This document shows positions 24,793 to 35,400 of a DNA stretch of 64,000 nucleotides, piece after piece. The DNA is from UBA5614 sp034678545 (GTDB lineage: Bacteria; Cloacimonadota; Cloacimonadia; Cloacimonadales; Cloacimonadaceae). Both the position numbers and the translations under genes were made by a program. Within the stretch, counting starts at the first letter, position 1. Every line of letters begins with the position of its first letter. The notes below the pieces were generated by a model. That model searched no databases. It had not been told where the DNA came from and was given only the letters and a program-made list of their open reading frames with translations. Location of the stretch: NCBI GenBank assembly GCA_034678545.1, contig JAXDBS010000068.1, positions 1 to 64,000 on the forward strand, read 5' to 3'.

Positions 24793-25518
24793 CTATTTTA
24801 CGCTTTCCAGGATGTCCACCGGAACGTTTTTCTGGGTTTGGACACGGGCTTTGAGATCGGCGATGTCGTCGTTTTTGAGGCGGATGCAGCCTTCGGAGGC
24901 GAGGGTGCCGATGGAGGCGGGGTCGTGGGTGCCGTGGATGGCGATGCCGGTCCAGGTCTGGCCTGAGAAGGTGGCGTCCCTGCCTGTGTAGAGGCGCAGG
25001 AACCAGGGTCCGTAAGCGCCGGCGATGGGGCCTTTGTCATCGCCCTTGAAATCGTGGGTCCAGGTGTGGGAGTCCTGGATCTGGCTGATATGGAAATGGC
25101 CTTCCGGGGTGCGGCTGTCGCCCACCTTCTGCTTGTCGCCGGAGTTCTTGCCGAGGGCGACGGGGTAGGTTTTGGCCAACTTGCCGTCGGCATAGAGCCG
25201 CAGTTCAAACTTATCCTTGATGACGAGGAGGTAGAGGCCTTTCCCGATCAGGCGGGGCTGGCGCGCGGAGTCTTTCGGTTCTTCAGCAGCGGCCGGCGGT
25301 TCAACCTGTTCAGCCTTGGCAGGTGTGTTTTCAGGCTGACCGGCCAGTTGCTCAAAAGTATCTGGCGCCGCATCAAGAGAATCCTTTTCCGCGGCCGGGG
25401 TTTTATCCTTGCTCCCGGAGCAGAAGGAATAAACGACAGCCAGCAGGAGCAGGGCGAGAATCAGGATGCGGAGGAATTTCACCTTGCCGTTTTTACGGTT
25501 GGAATATTGGTCAGCCAT
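24793..25518 (-). CDS. L,D-transpeptidase (YkuD/ErfK family)
   Basis: The protein has 241 residues: a basic N-terminus, a membrane anchor (~15-33, FLRILILALLLLAVVYSF), an Ala/Glu/Pro-rich linker (to ~105), then a YkuD domain. The catalytic motif is present as IHGTHDPASIGTLASEGCIRL, with the active-site Cys in SEGCIR. The family cross-links peptidoglycan (3-3 bonds) or attaches proteins to it in the periplasm. It begins 11 bp after an SH3-domain membrane protein, a common cell-wall pairing, so the two are probably one operon. It is followed by a repeat copy. Confidence 0.93.
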   Translation of the reverse strand: MADQYSNRKNGKVKFLRILILALLLLAVVYSFCSGSKDKTPAAEKDSLDAAPDTFEQLAGQPENTPAKAEQVEPPAAAEEPKDSARQPRLIGKGLYLLVIKDKFELRLYADGKLAKTYPVALGKNSGDKQKVGDSRTPEGHFHISQIQDSHTWTHDFKGDDKGPIAGAYGPWFLRLYTGRDATFSGQTWTGIAIHGTHDPASIGTLASEGCIRLKNDDIADLKARVQTQKNVPVDILESVK

Positions 25519-25529
25519 AATGGTCCGGC

Positions 25530-26645
25530 CTATCTTAGAGTGGCGGAATGGATCCAGCCGGTGACGCCGGAGGCGGTGCTGACCTTGATCCAGGACCCGG
25601 AATATTTCAAGCCTTTCAGGGTGACAGTGTCGTTTTTGACAGTCCTTTCACCCAGGCCCTGCAGCCTGTCGCCGGAGTTGACCGTGACAAGGACTTTTCC
25701 GCTCAGGCTGGGCGTCTGGCGGATGCAGACATCCGTATAAGGCCCCACCGTATAGATGGCGGGCGAGACGGCCACAGTGCTGACCGGCTGGGCAGGTGCA
25801 CCCGTGCTGGCCGGGGTTTTCGGCAAAGCGGCATTATCCACTCCATAGCCGTGGAACTTTTCATCATCTTTGTCATACCAGACCTGTTTGCCGGCCCCGC
25901 TGGGGCTGTCGGCGGTGGAGATGGCAATGAATTTGCGGGGCGGGTTGCCTTCCACTGAAAAGCTCCAGTGCTTGAGAGTGGCGTCTCCCAGCCTGGCGTC
26001 CCTGAGTGCCTGATCGACAGAATAGCCTTCGGCCGTGCCGTTGGTCTGGACATAGACATTATAGGCGGTGCTCATGGCGCGGATGCCGGTCTGCGCCTCA
26101 GTGGAGCGGGATTTCTGCACGTAAGCGCTTTCGGAAGGAGCGGATTCCTCTTCCTCCACCGCCGGTTCGGTCAGGTCGTCTATGCCGAAGCCGTGGTAAC
26201 GTTTGTTATCCCCTTCCCACCAGATCATCCTGCCGGCCAGGCGGCCCGCTTCCGAATTGGCAGTGGCCAGGATCAGGCGATAGGGCAGAACATCAGTCTT
26301 GCCCCCGGCCGCCAGTTGGTCCAGATCCGCCTGAGTAAGGGGAACAACTTCAAAATCCCATTTGGCGTTGATTTCCCTGCTTTTAACGGCGTCCTCGGCA
26401 TCATCCACCAGATCGAAACCCTCCAGGCTGCCGTTGGTCTGAATATATTGGTCCAGATCTGCCTTGATCTCCCGGATAGCTTGCTGCACCAGGAGGGAAC
26501 TTCCCTTTTCCTGACGGTTCAGAAAGATCTTTACACCAAAGACTGCCGCGGCAGCCAGAAGCAGGATCGCCACGACGAGGATGATCCAGAGAGAAGTCCT
26601 TTTTCCCGACGGAACGGGCGCGGCAGGCATAGCTTGCTGGTCCAT
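25530..26645 (-). CDS. Membrane-anchored protein with duplicated domain and C-terminal SH3b
   Basis: The 371-residue protein starts at MDQQAMPAAPVPSGKR after AAGGAGCATGAC; 30 upstream codons are open without support. One transmembrane helix spans residues ~20-38. Two related segments of ~100 residues follow. The first has YIQTNGSLEGF and MIWWEGDNKRYHGFGIDD; the second has YVQTNGTAEGY and VWYDKDDEKFHGYGVDN. The C-terminal ~75 residues are a bacterial SH3 domain (VCIRQTPSLSGKVLVTVNSGDRL, GWIHSATLR), which usually binds peptidoglycan. The duplicated part loosely resembles pilin-like globular domains. It precedes the L,D-transpeptidase, so a wall-associated role is likely. Confidence 0.8.
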   Translation of the reverse strand: MDQQAMPAAPVPSGKRTSLWIILVVAILLLAAAAVFGVKIFLNRQEKGSSLLVQQAIREIKADLDQYIQTNGSLEGFDLVDDAEDAVKSREINAKWDFEVVPLTQADLDQLAAGGKTDVLPYRLILATANSEAGRLAGRMIWWEGDNKRYHGFGIDDLTEPAVEEEESAPSESAYVQKSRSTEAQTGIRAMSTAYNVYVQTNGTAEGYSVDQALRDARLGDATLKHWSFSVEGNPPRKFIAISTADSPSGAGKQVWYDKDDEKFHGYGVDNAALPKTPASTGAPAQPVSTVAVSPAIYTVGPYTDVCIRQTPSLSGKVLVTVNSGDRLQGLGERTVKNDTVTLKGLKYSGSWIKVSTASGVTGWIHSATLR

Positions 26646-26961
26646 GTCATGCTCCTTAATAATATTCGGTGAAATCCCGTTTAGGGTAACTCCCATCGTC
26701 AGGGGCAAGGATAACAGGCTTTGCGGCGCAGTCAAGCGATTTATCAGGATTATTCACACTGATGGAAACGAAACGATCCAAGGGGCAATCAACTGGATCG
26801 CGGATTGCAGGAAGGCAAAAAAACTTGACGAAATTGGGGCGGGGGGCGGAACATAGACCCGGAGTTGCTTGGTCTCTGTGACAGGCAGAGCGGGGCATCC
26901 GGAAATCCAAATAAAGAAGACGAGAGTTCCAAAACCTGAACTTGGGCGGGGAAAAAACAAT
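26646..26961. other. Divergent intergenic region, no gene seen
   Basis: The 316 bp between the minus-strand SH3 gene and the plus-strand antiporter must hold promoters for both. A TTGACG box lies at 26825-26830 on the plus strand, with no good -10 downstream. I found no riboswitch, repeat or RNA gene. Confidence 0.4.
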
Positions 26962-28683
26962 ATGGGCCATCTGACCGAGCACAATCTGCTGATCTTTTTG
27001 CTGCAATTTGCCCTGCTGCTGGGGCTGAGCAAGCTGGCAGGGCTGGTCTTCGAGCGTTTCAAGCAGTCCACCATCACGGGCGAAGTGCTGGTGGGCCTGC
27101 TGCTGGGCCCGGTGATTTTCGGGCGCTACCTGCCTCACTGGCAGTCGTTCCTGTTCCCCAAGGACCATCTGCAGATCGTGATGCTGGAGACGATCGCCTG
27201 GTTCGGCAACTTTTACCTGCTGATGGAAACCGGTTTGGACGTGAATTTCGGCCGCATCTGGAAACAGAAGGGGCAGGCGCTGACCATCTCGCTGACCGAC
27301 ACGATCGTTCCCATCCTGCTCGCCTTCATTCCCATCTACCTGATCCATGACAGCTTCCTGGTCGATCCTTCCAAGCGCACCATCTTCACGCTGTTCCTGT
27401 CCACGATCATGACCATCAGCGCCCTGCCGGTGGCCATCCGCGTCATGTATGACCTCAACATCCTGAAATCGGACACAGGCTTCCTGATCGTGTCGGCGCT
27501 CACCATCAACGACCTGATCGGGTGGGTGGTGTTCACAGTCATTTTAGGCGTGTTCGGGCAGTCGCAGGTTGACCTGTGGTCGATCGGCAGGCTGGTTCTG
27601 CTCACGCTGGGCTTCACTGTCCTGAGCCTGACGCTGCTGCGCCGTCTGGTGGACAGGAGCATGACCCTGATCCACAACAAATACGGCTCGGAAACGGGGC
27701 TGAAGACCACCTTCGTGTTTTTGGTCGGGATGCTGTTCGGGGCCGTTACGCTGGGGATCGGGATCCACTCACTGTTCGGTTTTTTCATGGCGGGGATCGT
27801 GCTGGGCGAGGCGAGGCATTTTTCCGAAAACGACCGGCACGTCATGAACCGGCTGGTGCACTCGCTGTTCGTGCCGGTGTTCTTTGCCAACATCGGGCTG
27901 CGGCTGGATTTCATCAGGAATTTTGAGTGGAGCCTGGTCCTGCTGTTTACGGTCGTGGGGATCGCCGCGCGCTATATCGGGGCCTATCTAGGCGCTTGGC
28001 TGGCCCGGCAGAACAAGCAGGACTGGAACACCATCGCCATCTGCCATACGGCGGGCGGGGAGATGCATATCGTGGTGGCCATGCTGGCTTTTTCCAGCGG
28101 CTTGGTCAGCAGCGAGATCTTTGTCGGCATCGTAGTGGCCAGCATCATCACCACCATCGTGTTCGGTCCCTGGCTGTCGCTGGCCCTGAAACGCAGGCGC
28201 AAAGGTCTGCTGGAGATCGTCTTCAGCCAGGATTCAATCCTGCTGGATGCCGATTTTACCAGCCAGCAGGACCTGATCGAGGGCATCAGCGCCACCCTAT
28301 CCAAAAAGCTGAAACTGAGCGCGGACCTGGTCAGGGATGAGATCCTGCTGCGGGAGGAGCAGATGAGCACTTCCGTGGGCAGAGGCCTGGCTTTTCCCCA
28401 TGCCCGGCTGGCCGGCCTGGAGCATCCTCTCATCTATGCGATAAGAAACAAAACCGGTTTGGAATGGGACAGCCCGGACGGCAAACCTGTGAACTGGGTC
28501 TTTCTGATCGTCACGCCGGAAGACAATCCGGAGGCCCAATTGCACATTCTGCAGACTTTGAGCAAAACCCTGTCCAACAAAGAGGACATGAGCAAGCTCA
28601 ACGCCTCCGCCAGCCCTTTGGAGGTGTGGCAAACGATCAGGCCCAAACTGGAGAACTGCCGGGACTGCATGCTTCCCGCCTGA
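26962..28683 (+). CDS. CPA2-type cation:proton antiporter fused to a PTS EIIA (PtsN-like) domain
   Basis: The 573-residue protein starts at MGHLTEHNLLIF; the frame is open 31 codons earlier without a ribosome site. Residues ~5-410 are a Na+/H+ exchanger domain with about 12 membrane helices, including ITGEVLVGLLLGPVIFG, SALTINDLIGW and GFFMAGIVLGEARHF. Residues ~425-570 form a PTS EIIA type-2 domain (LSADLVRDEILLREEQMSTSVG) with the phosphorylatable His near 480 in GRGLAFPHARL. The EIIA part suggests transport controlled by PEP-dependent phosphorylation. No other PTS gene lies nearby. Confidence 0.93.
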   Translation: MGHLTEHNLLIFLLQFALLLGLSKLAGLVFERFKQSTITGEVLVGLLLGPVIFGRYLPHWQSFLFPKDHLQIVMLETIAWFGNFYLLMETGLDVNFGRIWKQKGQALTISLTDTIVPILLAFIPIYLIHDSFLVDPSKRTIFTLFLSTIMTISALPVAIRVMYDLNILKSDTGFLIVSALTINDLIGWVVFTVILGVFGQSQVDLWSIGRLVLLTLGFTVLSLTLLRRLVDRSMTLIHNKYGSETGLKTTFVFLVGMLFGAVTLGIGIHSLFGFFMAGIVLGEARHFSENDRHVMNRLVHSLFVPVFFANIGLRLDFIRNFEWSLVLLFTVVGIAARYIGAYLGAWLARQNKQDWNTIAICHTAGGEMHIVVAMLAFSSGLVSSEIFVGIVVASIITTIVFGPWLSLALKRRRKGLLEIVFSQDSILLDADFTSQQDLIEGISATLSKKLKLSADLVRDEILLREEQMSTSVGRGLAFPHARLAGLEHPLIYAIRNKTGLEWDSPDGKPVNWVFLIVTPEDNPEAQLHILQTLSKTLSNKEDMSKLNASASPLEVWQTIRPKLENCRDCMLPA

Positions 28684-28685
28684 TA

Positions 28686-28720
28686 CAAAAGCAGCCGGCC
28701 TGAGCCGGCTGCTTTACTTT
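28686..28720. terminator. Bidirectional terminator between the antiporter and a C25 peptidase
   Basis: A perfect 10-bp stem, AGCAGCCGGC (28690-28699) / GCCGGCTGCT (28704-28713), has T-rich sequence after it on both strands (TTACTTTT on plus, TTTTGT on minus). It fits the convergent genes. Confidence 0.85.
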
Positions 28721-28741
28721 TATCCACGAGATGTTAGGGAA

Positions 28742-31700
28742 TCATTTCATCAGGATCATCTTGGATGTGCCCTGATAGCTGCCGCTTCTCATCCGCAGGA
28801 AATAGATGCCGCTGCCCACGCTGCGGCCCGCGTCGTCCCTGCCGCTCCACTTGTAAGTGTAGTTGCCGGCTTTGGCCTTGTCGTTGTAAAGCGTTGCCAC
28901 CTTTTGGCCAAGCAGGTTATAAACCTCGAGGGTTACTTGTCCTTCCTGCTTGAGGCTGAAGTGCACGTTGGTCTCCGACCGGAAGGGATTGGGATAATTG
29001 CCCCTGAGTTGGGTAACCAGTGCCGAGACCTGCTCATCATTGCCGACCGGCAGGACAATAGCCGTAACCGGAACGGTCGAGGCAGGATGGGCGGGATCAT
29101 CGCAGCTGATATGCAACTCGCCGCTGAAATTCCCTTCCGCGGCCGGGAAGACCATGACATCGAAATTCATGGTGATACCCGCCGGGATGACGAAGTTCAG
29201 GGTCTGGGCATAGACCTCTTCCTGGGCCGGTTTGATCCGGACGGCATCCGACCCGGTGATGGTCCCGATCAGGGTGGCTTCGCCGCTGTTGGTGATGGCA
29301 AAGGGCAGAGGCTCGAAATCTGCAGTTGTGTGTGACCCGAAATCCAGCATGTCGGGCAGGACACTGATAACGGGCACTCCCTGGATACCGCCCACGCCGG
29401 GGAAGGCGATCTCGTCCACCCAGGCGCAGTCAGAGCCGGCGGTAGCCATGTAGTCCTTCGCGTATTCCCATTTGAAGGTGGTGGTTCCGGCCGGGACGGG
29501 GTAGCTGTGCTGGGTCCAGACGCTTTCGCCGGACCACTGCTCCTTGAGGACGCCGTTGATGTAAAACTTCAGGAAATCATAGTTCTGCTCGGAAGAGACT
29601 TTTTTCCAGAAACTGATGTTCGAGGCAGCCGGGACTTCCATCACCACCTGCATGGCAGTGGAACCGCTGTTTGCGATCAGGGCCGATTTGGCGCTGGCGC
29701 TGCCGCCGTAAAAGGTGGAGGTGTCAAGGCTCCAGTTGCCGCCCGTAAAGGTCCAGGGGAAGGCTGTGAAGGTTCCGCTGTCAAAGGACTCGATCACCAG
29801 CCCGATAAAGGTGTTGATGACCTGCAGGATGGTGAATTCACCGGAAATTCCGATCAGCATGAACTCGACTGGCGCGCCCACGGGGATCTGGGAGCTGAAG
29901 GTCAGGTCAAACATGACCTCCACTGTCTGTCCCGGCTCCACCAGCGGGAAGGTGGTCTGGACGGGTTCCAGCAGATAGAAATACTGGTTGTTGATAAAGA
30001 GCGAACAGAGCAGGTCCGCGGCCGGAGCGTGCCCGTTGTTGGTGACGGGGATGCTGATCCTGGCCGTTTCGCCCGCATCCAGACGCCCGTTGTTGTTGCC
30101 CTGGGAGTCGTTCACCTGCAGGGCTCCGGTAGCCAGGACAGGAGAGTTCAGGATAAGGCTCACCTCATATTCCCAGGCCAGGGAATCATAACGCGAGATG
30201 CTGACGTGGATGAGCGCGGCGTGCTGGTCGGGCACATTATTGGCCGCTTGGATGGCGAAACCTCCGGCACTGGTGACCGCCTGCCCGGCCGGAATGCTGT
30301 CATAGACCGCCGCGTTATCCGTGATCGTGATGTAGGGATCGGCGGTGCTGATAGTGACAGCGATGCCGGTGGCGGTGACGCTGCCGACATTGTTCAGGGT
30401 CAGGTCATAGGTAAAGCTTTCGCCGAATTCGGGCAGGTTGTTGTCCCCGTCACTCACGACCTGGGCCGCCACCTGCAGGTAAGGGCCGTCGTTGGGGACC
30501 ACCTGGATGGTGTCAATCAAAGTGATGTGGTCAAAGGCCGTAATGGTCAGGGTCAGGTTCATGGGCTCTGCCGGAACCAAGCTCAGGTTGATCACCGCGC
30601 TGCCTGAGGCGTCCGCAAAGGCGCTGCCGTAAAGGACGCCGTCGGCGTACAGGGAGACCCAGGCGCCGGGCACGGTTTGGACCGTGTAGGACGTCAGGCC
30701 CAGGTACAGGATGGGCATGTATTGCGCCGTCAGGGGAAGCGGATTGACCGTGCGCACCTGCAGGGAGGCATCCCCGAAGATGTGCCAGGTCTTGAACATG
30801 TTAGCTCCGTCCGTTCCATAGACTTCTATCATTTTGGAAGAGCCGTTGAAATAGAGTCCGCCGATCGTATTCTTCTGATGGGCGACCAGCAGGTCCGTGA
30901 TCTCGTCCTGGGCCCGCATGGGTGAATTCCAGGACTGATTGATGGTAGAACCGTAGAAGACCACGGCGCCGCGCGGATTTCCGGTCACGGAGTCACGGGC
31001 CCGCAGCCAGGATTCGGCAAAGCAGGTCGAGTTGGCAAAGTTGCCGTTCACGCAGGCGACCGAGACAATGAAAGGAAGTTTGTTGTCGTTGGTCAACTGC
31101 CCGACATTGGTATTGCTGAAACCTGTGGTCACCCAGGTCGTGCTGCTGCCGTGTCCCACATAATTGATGAATCCCCGGCCCGCATTGACCGAGGCCGACA
31201 CTGCCGCGGCGCTGGCGCCCGGATCGTAGATCTGGTCCACTGTGCCGTAGCCGTAGGTCAGCAGGTCGGTCCTGATATAGTTCATGTGCACGATATCGGA
31301 TTCGCCCATGTCGCCCTGGCTGCCGCCGCCTTCCGCGGAGGCGATGCCAATTGCATTGGACAACCAGGCATTGTCAGACTGCATATCTCGCTCGTAGCGG
31401 ACGGTGCGCAGGATCTGGGTGTCCAGTTCCGCCGTGGTCTGGGCCGAAAAGCGCCCGATGAAGATCTCGGGATAGCTGTCGGTGCCGGCCAGCAGGGTAA
31501 AGGAGGGATCGGAAGCGCCGGAGCCGGAAGTCAGGGACGGGACCTGCGCATGGTCGCCGATGATCTGCACGAAAGCCAGGTCGGTATTCAGGTCATACTG
31601 GTTTTGGATATAAGTTTTGAGCTGAGTTGCCGTGGGGCCGGCCACCGTGATGTCCACCACGTCCACCGTGAAGCCCTTCTGGCGTTTCCATTCGACGAAG

Positions 31701-32443
31701 GGCTGCAGGGACGCGTCAAACATGCTGTTGGTGATGATCAGCATCCTGCCCTGCTCGTCCAGGACCGGGTACTTGGCCTGGTTATAATTCAGGAACAGCC
31801 CCTGGTAGATGTTCTCAAACCAGGCGCTGGCGGAATTCCGGTTGGCAGTGATGATATTGACTGTGTCACTGCCGGCGTTGTCAACAGCCAGCCGGATGCG
31901 GGTGTAGATCCGGAGCGTCTGCGTGGCAGGATAATAGACAAAGGGCTGGAAATGGACAGTGATCCCGCGGTAGTCCCTGATGATGAACGGCTCGGACAGC
32001 CGGGCCAATTCATCAGGATAAAAACCGCCGCCCTGATAGAAGGGAGCGAAGACCCAGGGCACCGTGTCCGGATCGATGTCACGAGTCAGGATGCCTTTGG
32101 AAGGGACGACGGGCATGGTCACTTCCGTGTATTCGGAATCCAATATCCGCACCTGCATTTTGGCTGTCCCAGGGATCGCCAGGCTGCGGCTGAGATAAGG
32201 CACCTGCGGCAGCCCGGTTTCCTGTGTGATGCCTTCCCGGTCCAGGTTCAGGGCCCAGTAGGTCGTGCCGTTAATATTGACCTCTTCCCGGTTGAAGTGG
32301 CCCAGCGTCATTTCCAGGATCGAAGACTGCGGAGTGGATGAGACCAGGGAAACCTGGTTCGGGGCTCCGCCGACCGTGTACTGCCCGGCGAAGGCAAGCA
32401 GCGCCGGCACCAGCAGCAGGATCATGAACAGTGTTCTTTTCAT
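28742..32443 (-). CDS. Gingipain-like peptidase C25 with C-terminal (type IX style) sorting domain, paralogue A
   Basis: The protein has 1233 residues: a signal peptide (1-~19), a pro-region, then a C25 domain with catalytic His near 431 (INYVGHGSST) and Cys near 464 (IVSVACVNGNF). CARDB-like modules, a jelly-roll/MAM-like domain (about 900-1050: FPWTFTGGNWSLDTS, KKVSSEQNYDFLKFYING) and an 'FGSHTTADFEPLPFAITNSG' Ig-like module follow. The last ~85 residues are a FlgD-like sorting domain (NYPNPFRSETNVHFSLK ... GIYFLRMRSG). Expected to be a secreted or surface Cys protease. The start has GGAGGAAAAGCTT. It is tandem with paralogue B. Confidence 0.9.
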   Translation of the reverse strand: MKRTLFMILLLVPALLAFAGQYTVGGAPNQVSLVSSTPQSSILEMTLGHFNREEVNINGTTYWALNLDREGITQETGLPQVPYLSRSLAIPGTAKMQVRILDSEYTEVTMPVVPSKGILTRDIDPDTVPWVFAPFYQGGGFYPDELARLSEPFIIRDYRGITVHFQPFVYYPATQTLRIYTRIRLAVDNAGSDTVNIITANRNSASAWFENIYQGLFLNYNQAKYPVLDEQGRMLIITNSMFDASLQPFVEWKRQKGFTVDVVDITVAGPTATQLKTYIQNQYDLNTDLAFVQIIGDHAQVPSLTSGSGASDPSFTLLAGTDSYPEIFIGRFSAQTTAELDTQILRTVRYERDMQSDNAWLSNAIGIASAEGGGSQGDMGESDIVHMNYIRTDLLTYGYGTVDQIYDPGASAAAVSASVNAGRGFINYVGHGSSTTWVTTGFSNTNVGQLTNDNKLPFIVSVACVNGNFANSTCFAESWLRARDSVTGNPRGAVVFYGSTINQSWNSPMRAQDEITDLLVAHQKNTIGGLYFNGSSKMIEVYGTDGANMFKTWHIFGDASLQVRTVNPLPLTAQYMPILYLGLTSYTVQTVPGAWVSLYADGVLYGSAFADASGSAVINLSLVPAEPMNLTLTITAFDHITLIDTIQVVPNDGPYLQVAAQVVSDGDNNLPEFGESFTYDLTLNNVGSVTATGIAVTISTADPYITITDNAAVYDSIPAGQAVTSAGGFAIQAANNVPDQHAALIHVSISRYDSLAWEYEVSLILNSPVLATGALQVNDSQGNNNGRLDAGETARISIPVTNNGHAPAADLLCSLFINNQYFYLLEPVQTTFPLVEPGQTVEVMFDLTFSSQIPVGAPVEFMLIGISGEFTILQVINTFIGLVIESFDSGTFTAFPWTFTGGNWSLDTSTFYGGSASAKSALIANSGSTAMQVVMEVPAASNISFWKKVSSEQNYDFLKFYINGVLKEQWSGESVWTQHSYPVPAGTTTFKWEYAKDYMATAGSDCAWVDEIAFPGVGGIQGVPVISVLPDMLDFGSHTTADFEPLPFAITNSGEATLIGTITGSDAVRIKPAQEEVYAQTLNFVIPAGITMNFDVMVFPAAEGNFSGELHISCDDPAHPASTVPVTAIVLPVGNDEQVSALVTQLRGNYPNPFRSETNVHFSLKQEGQVTLEVYNLLGQKVATLYNDKAKAGNYTYKWSGRDDAGRSVGSGIYFLRMRSGSYQGTSKMILMK

Positions 32444-32457
32444 AAGCTTTTCCTCCC

Positions 32458-32480
32458 GTGGGAGCTATGCAACCGCTCCC
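32458..32480 (-). promoter_or_regulatory. Hairpin between the tandem C25 genes
   Basis: TGGGAGC and GCTCCCA pair across a 9-nt loop in the 48 bp between the two genes. There is no T-run, so it may stabilise or process the transcript rather than terminate it. It lies just upstream of the GGAGG ribosome site of paralogue A. Confidence 0.45.
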
Positions 32481-32491
32481 ATGGCTATTGT

Positions 32492-35400
32492 TTATTTCAT
32501 TAGCATCATCTTGCGCGTCTGGGCAAAGCCCGGCACCGTCATTCTGTACATGTAAACGCCGCTGGACACAGGCTTGCCAGCATCGTCCCGGCCGTCCCAG
32601 ACCTGGCTGTGGCTGCCTGCCTTGGCCTGGGCATTGACCAGGGTCCTGACCAGCTGCCCCTTGGTGTTGTAGATCTTGATGGTGACAGGGCCCGCTTCCT
32701 TGACCGAGTAGCGGATGGCCGTAACCGGGTTGAAGGGATTGGGGTAGTTGCCTTCCAGGGCGGTGACTGCGGGCGCCGTGTTGTCGTCATTGGTAACTGA
32801 GGAAACGCTCAGCGCCACCTGCTGGGAAGGATAATTGGGATCATTTGAGGTAATAACCAGTTCCCCGTTAAAGTTTGTGGCGGAGTTCAGGTAAACGCTG
32901 ACCATCAGCGTGGCGTTTCCGTGGGCGGGTATGGAGTAGGTGTGGGGAGACACGATGGAAACGCCGTTGAGATGCAGTCCGAACAGGGACGGGGCGTTAA
33001 TGGTCCCGGTCATGGCTTCCGGTCCCAGGTTTCTGATCACCAGGTCCTGCGAAACGATGGTATGCAGTTCTACTCCGCTGTAGTTAAGGGATGTGGTCGG
33101 CTGGTAATAGATGGGCGCGTTAGCATCGCCGGATATGGGGAAGACGATGTCGTCGATCCAGGCGCAGTCATATCCGGAGGTGGAGGAATAGTCCTTCTGA
33201 TAGGACCATCTGAATGTGTGCTGGCCCGCCGCCACGGCATAGGTCTGCTGGCCCCAGGGCAGGTTGCCGGACCAGCTTCCCTGCTCATCGGAATCGATGT
33301 AAAACTTCAGGAGGTCATACCCGCTTTCGGAGGACACCTTGCGCCAGAACGAGATTTCGCCGGCCATGCCGACATTCAGGGTGACGCTCAGTTCCGTGAT
33401 CCCGTTGTGGCCGATGGCGCCGCTCCTGACGCAGTAATTGCCCGTGTGGGCGTTGGTGGTACCGCTGACGATGGTCCAGGGGATGGTGCTGACGTTCTGC
33501 CAGCCAGCGCCGATCGAGCCTATTTCAAAGCCGTCCCCGACCGCTCCGACCGGCAGGGCGAACATGCTGTTGACCAGCTGCGCGCCGGCGGTGAGGGCCA
33601 GGCCGACTGAGATGACGCCGCCCGTGGGGGCGGAGGCGCTGATATTGATGTCCAGGGTGATGGGGATGACGGTGCCCACGTTAAAGCCTGGCAGGGTGAA
33701 AACGCTTTGCGTGGTCGTGGCGTGGGGGCTGTTGATCACCACGTTCAGCTGGGCCGCCGAGGTGGCGGCGTGGCCCGTATTGGACAGGTTGAAGGTGACA
33801 GTGATGGTCTCGCCCTGCTCGAAAGCGCCGTTGTTATTGGGGTCAAAGAAGGTCGGCGCGCTGAATGTCAGATCAGGCGCGTTTACCGTAATGGAGCGTG
33901 TGCCGCTCCAGGTATTATTGCTGCCGTCGGTGAAGGTAAACGTGAATTCCACCTCCTCCTGATCGGGGATGGAATTCAGGATTTCCACCTGAAAAGTATT
34001 GCCGATGGTGTATGGAGTATTTACGGCAACGCTGGCCAGGGTGGTCGTGTTATTGATTATATTCACATACGGATTGGCGGTTGTGACAGTGGCGGTCACC
34101 GCTTGCGCCGCCTGGGTTCCCACGTTGTTGATAATGGGTTCCAGATAAAGGGTTTCACCTGCTTCGGGGATGGAATTATTGCTGTCATTGATAAACATGC
34201 TATTGATGATTATATATGGTCCGGCACCGGAGGTAACTTCGACAGTTGCAATTATGGGTTGGCGCAAAGAGCGGGTTAGTACCAGGGAAGCCGGTCCCGG
34301 AGTTGTAAAGGGGATGAAATTCAGGGTTAAGTTCCCGGATCCGTCTGTCATTCCCGACCCGTGCAACACGTCATTCTGCGAGATGCCGACAAAAGTGTAA
34401 GGGTCGGCCGTGATCTGCATGGTTCCCACACCGATCTGGACCGTGGGAGCGTACTGGGCCGTGTTCGCGGTGGGGATGCCCATGTAGGGGATCAGGCTGG
34501 GGTCGCCCATGATGGAATAGATCTCCCAGTAATAATTGGCCCGGCTGCTGTTGGCCTGGACCACTGCCAGGTTGCCCATCAGCACCTGGGCGCCCAGGGT
34601 GCCGGCCCAGTCCGCCACCGCCTCATCATGATAATGGAAGAGAGCGTCATAGGCTCCGATCCGATTGGCCATCCAGGCGGGGCCGCTGCTGGTGATGGGA
34701 GTCTTGTAGCCCACCGCCCAGTAGAAGTCCTCGTCCCAGTAGGTGCTGTTGGTGCCGCCGATGTAGGCGACGGCGCCCTTGCCCGCGGTGCGGGTGATGG
34801 CTTCGCCGAAGCATTCGGCCGTGTTGAAATGGTTGGTCAGGCAGCAGTTGCCGACGGCCACGAAATACTTGTTGACGTTTGTCATGGCGTTGATGTTGGC
34901 GATGTTGACGCTGGGGTCGGACCAGCTGGTCTCGCTGCCGTGGGCCGTATAGTTGATGAAGCCGAGCCCGGCGCTCATGTCGGCCAGGATGGCGGAGTCG
35001 GAGGATCCGGAGGCGGGATAGGGGTACATATGGTTGCGGATGTTGTAGGGTCCGTAGGGCGTCCAGGCCGGGGCAGTGGATTCGCCGAAATAATTGTTTT
35101 TGCCATAGTTGATCTGGCCGTTGCCGTGCGTTTGGGCGTAATAGGAATCCATGCCGGCGATCAGCACCGTGTGAGACAGGTAGGAGGGGTCGGGCATGGC
35201 GTATTTTTCATACATCAGGGTCTTGTCCACGTAGGTCTGGACCTGGGTGGTGCTGGTGGCGGAGAAGCGTCCGAAATACATCTCCGGGACATAGTCCGTG
35301 CCCTGCAGCCGCACGTAGCTCAGGTCAGTGACGTGCCCGCTATCCGTGTTGCCGGTCCAGGCCGGGATCTGTCCCGTGTCGCCCACCAGCAGCAGATAGG

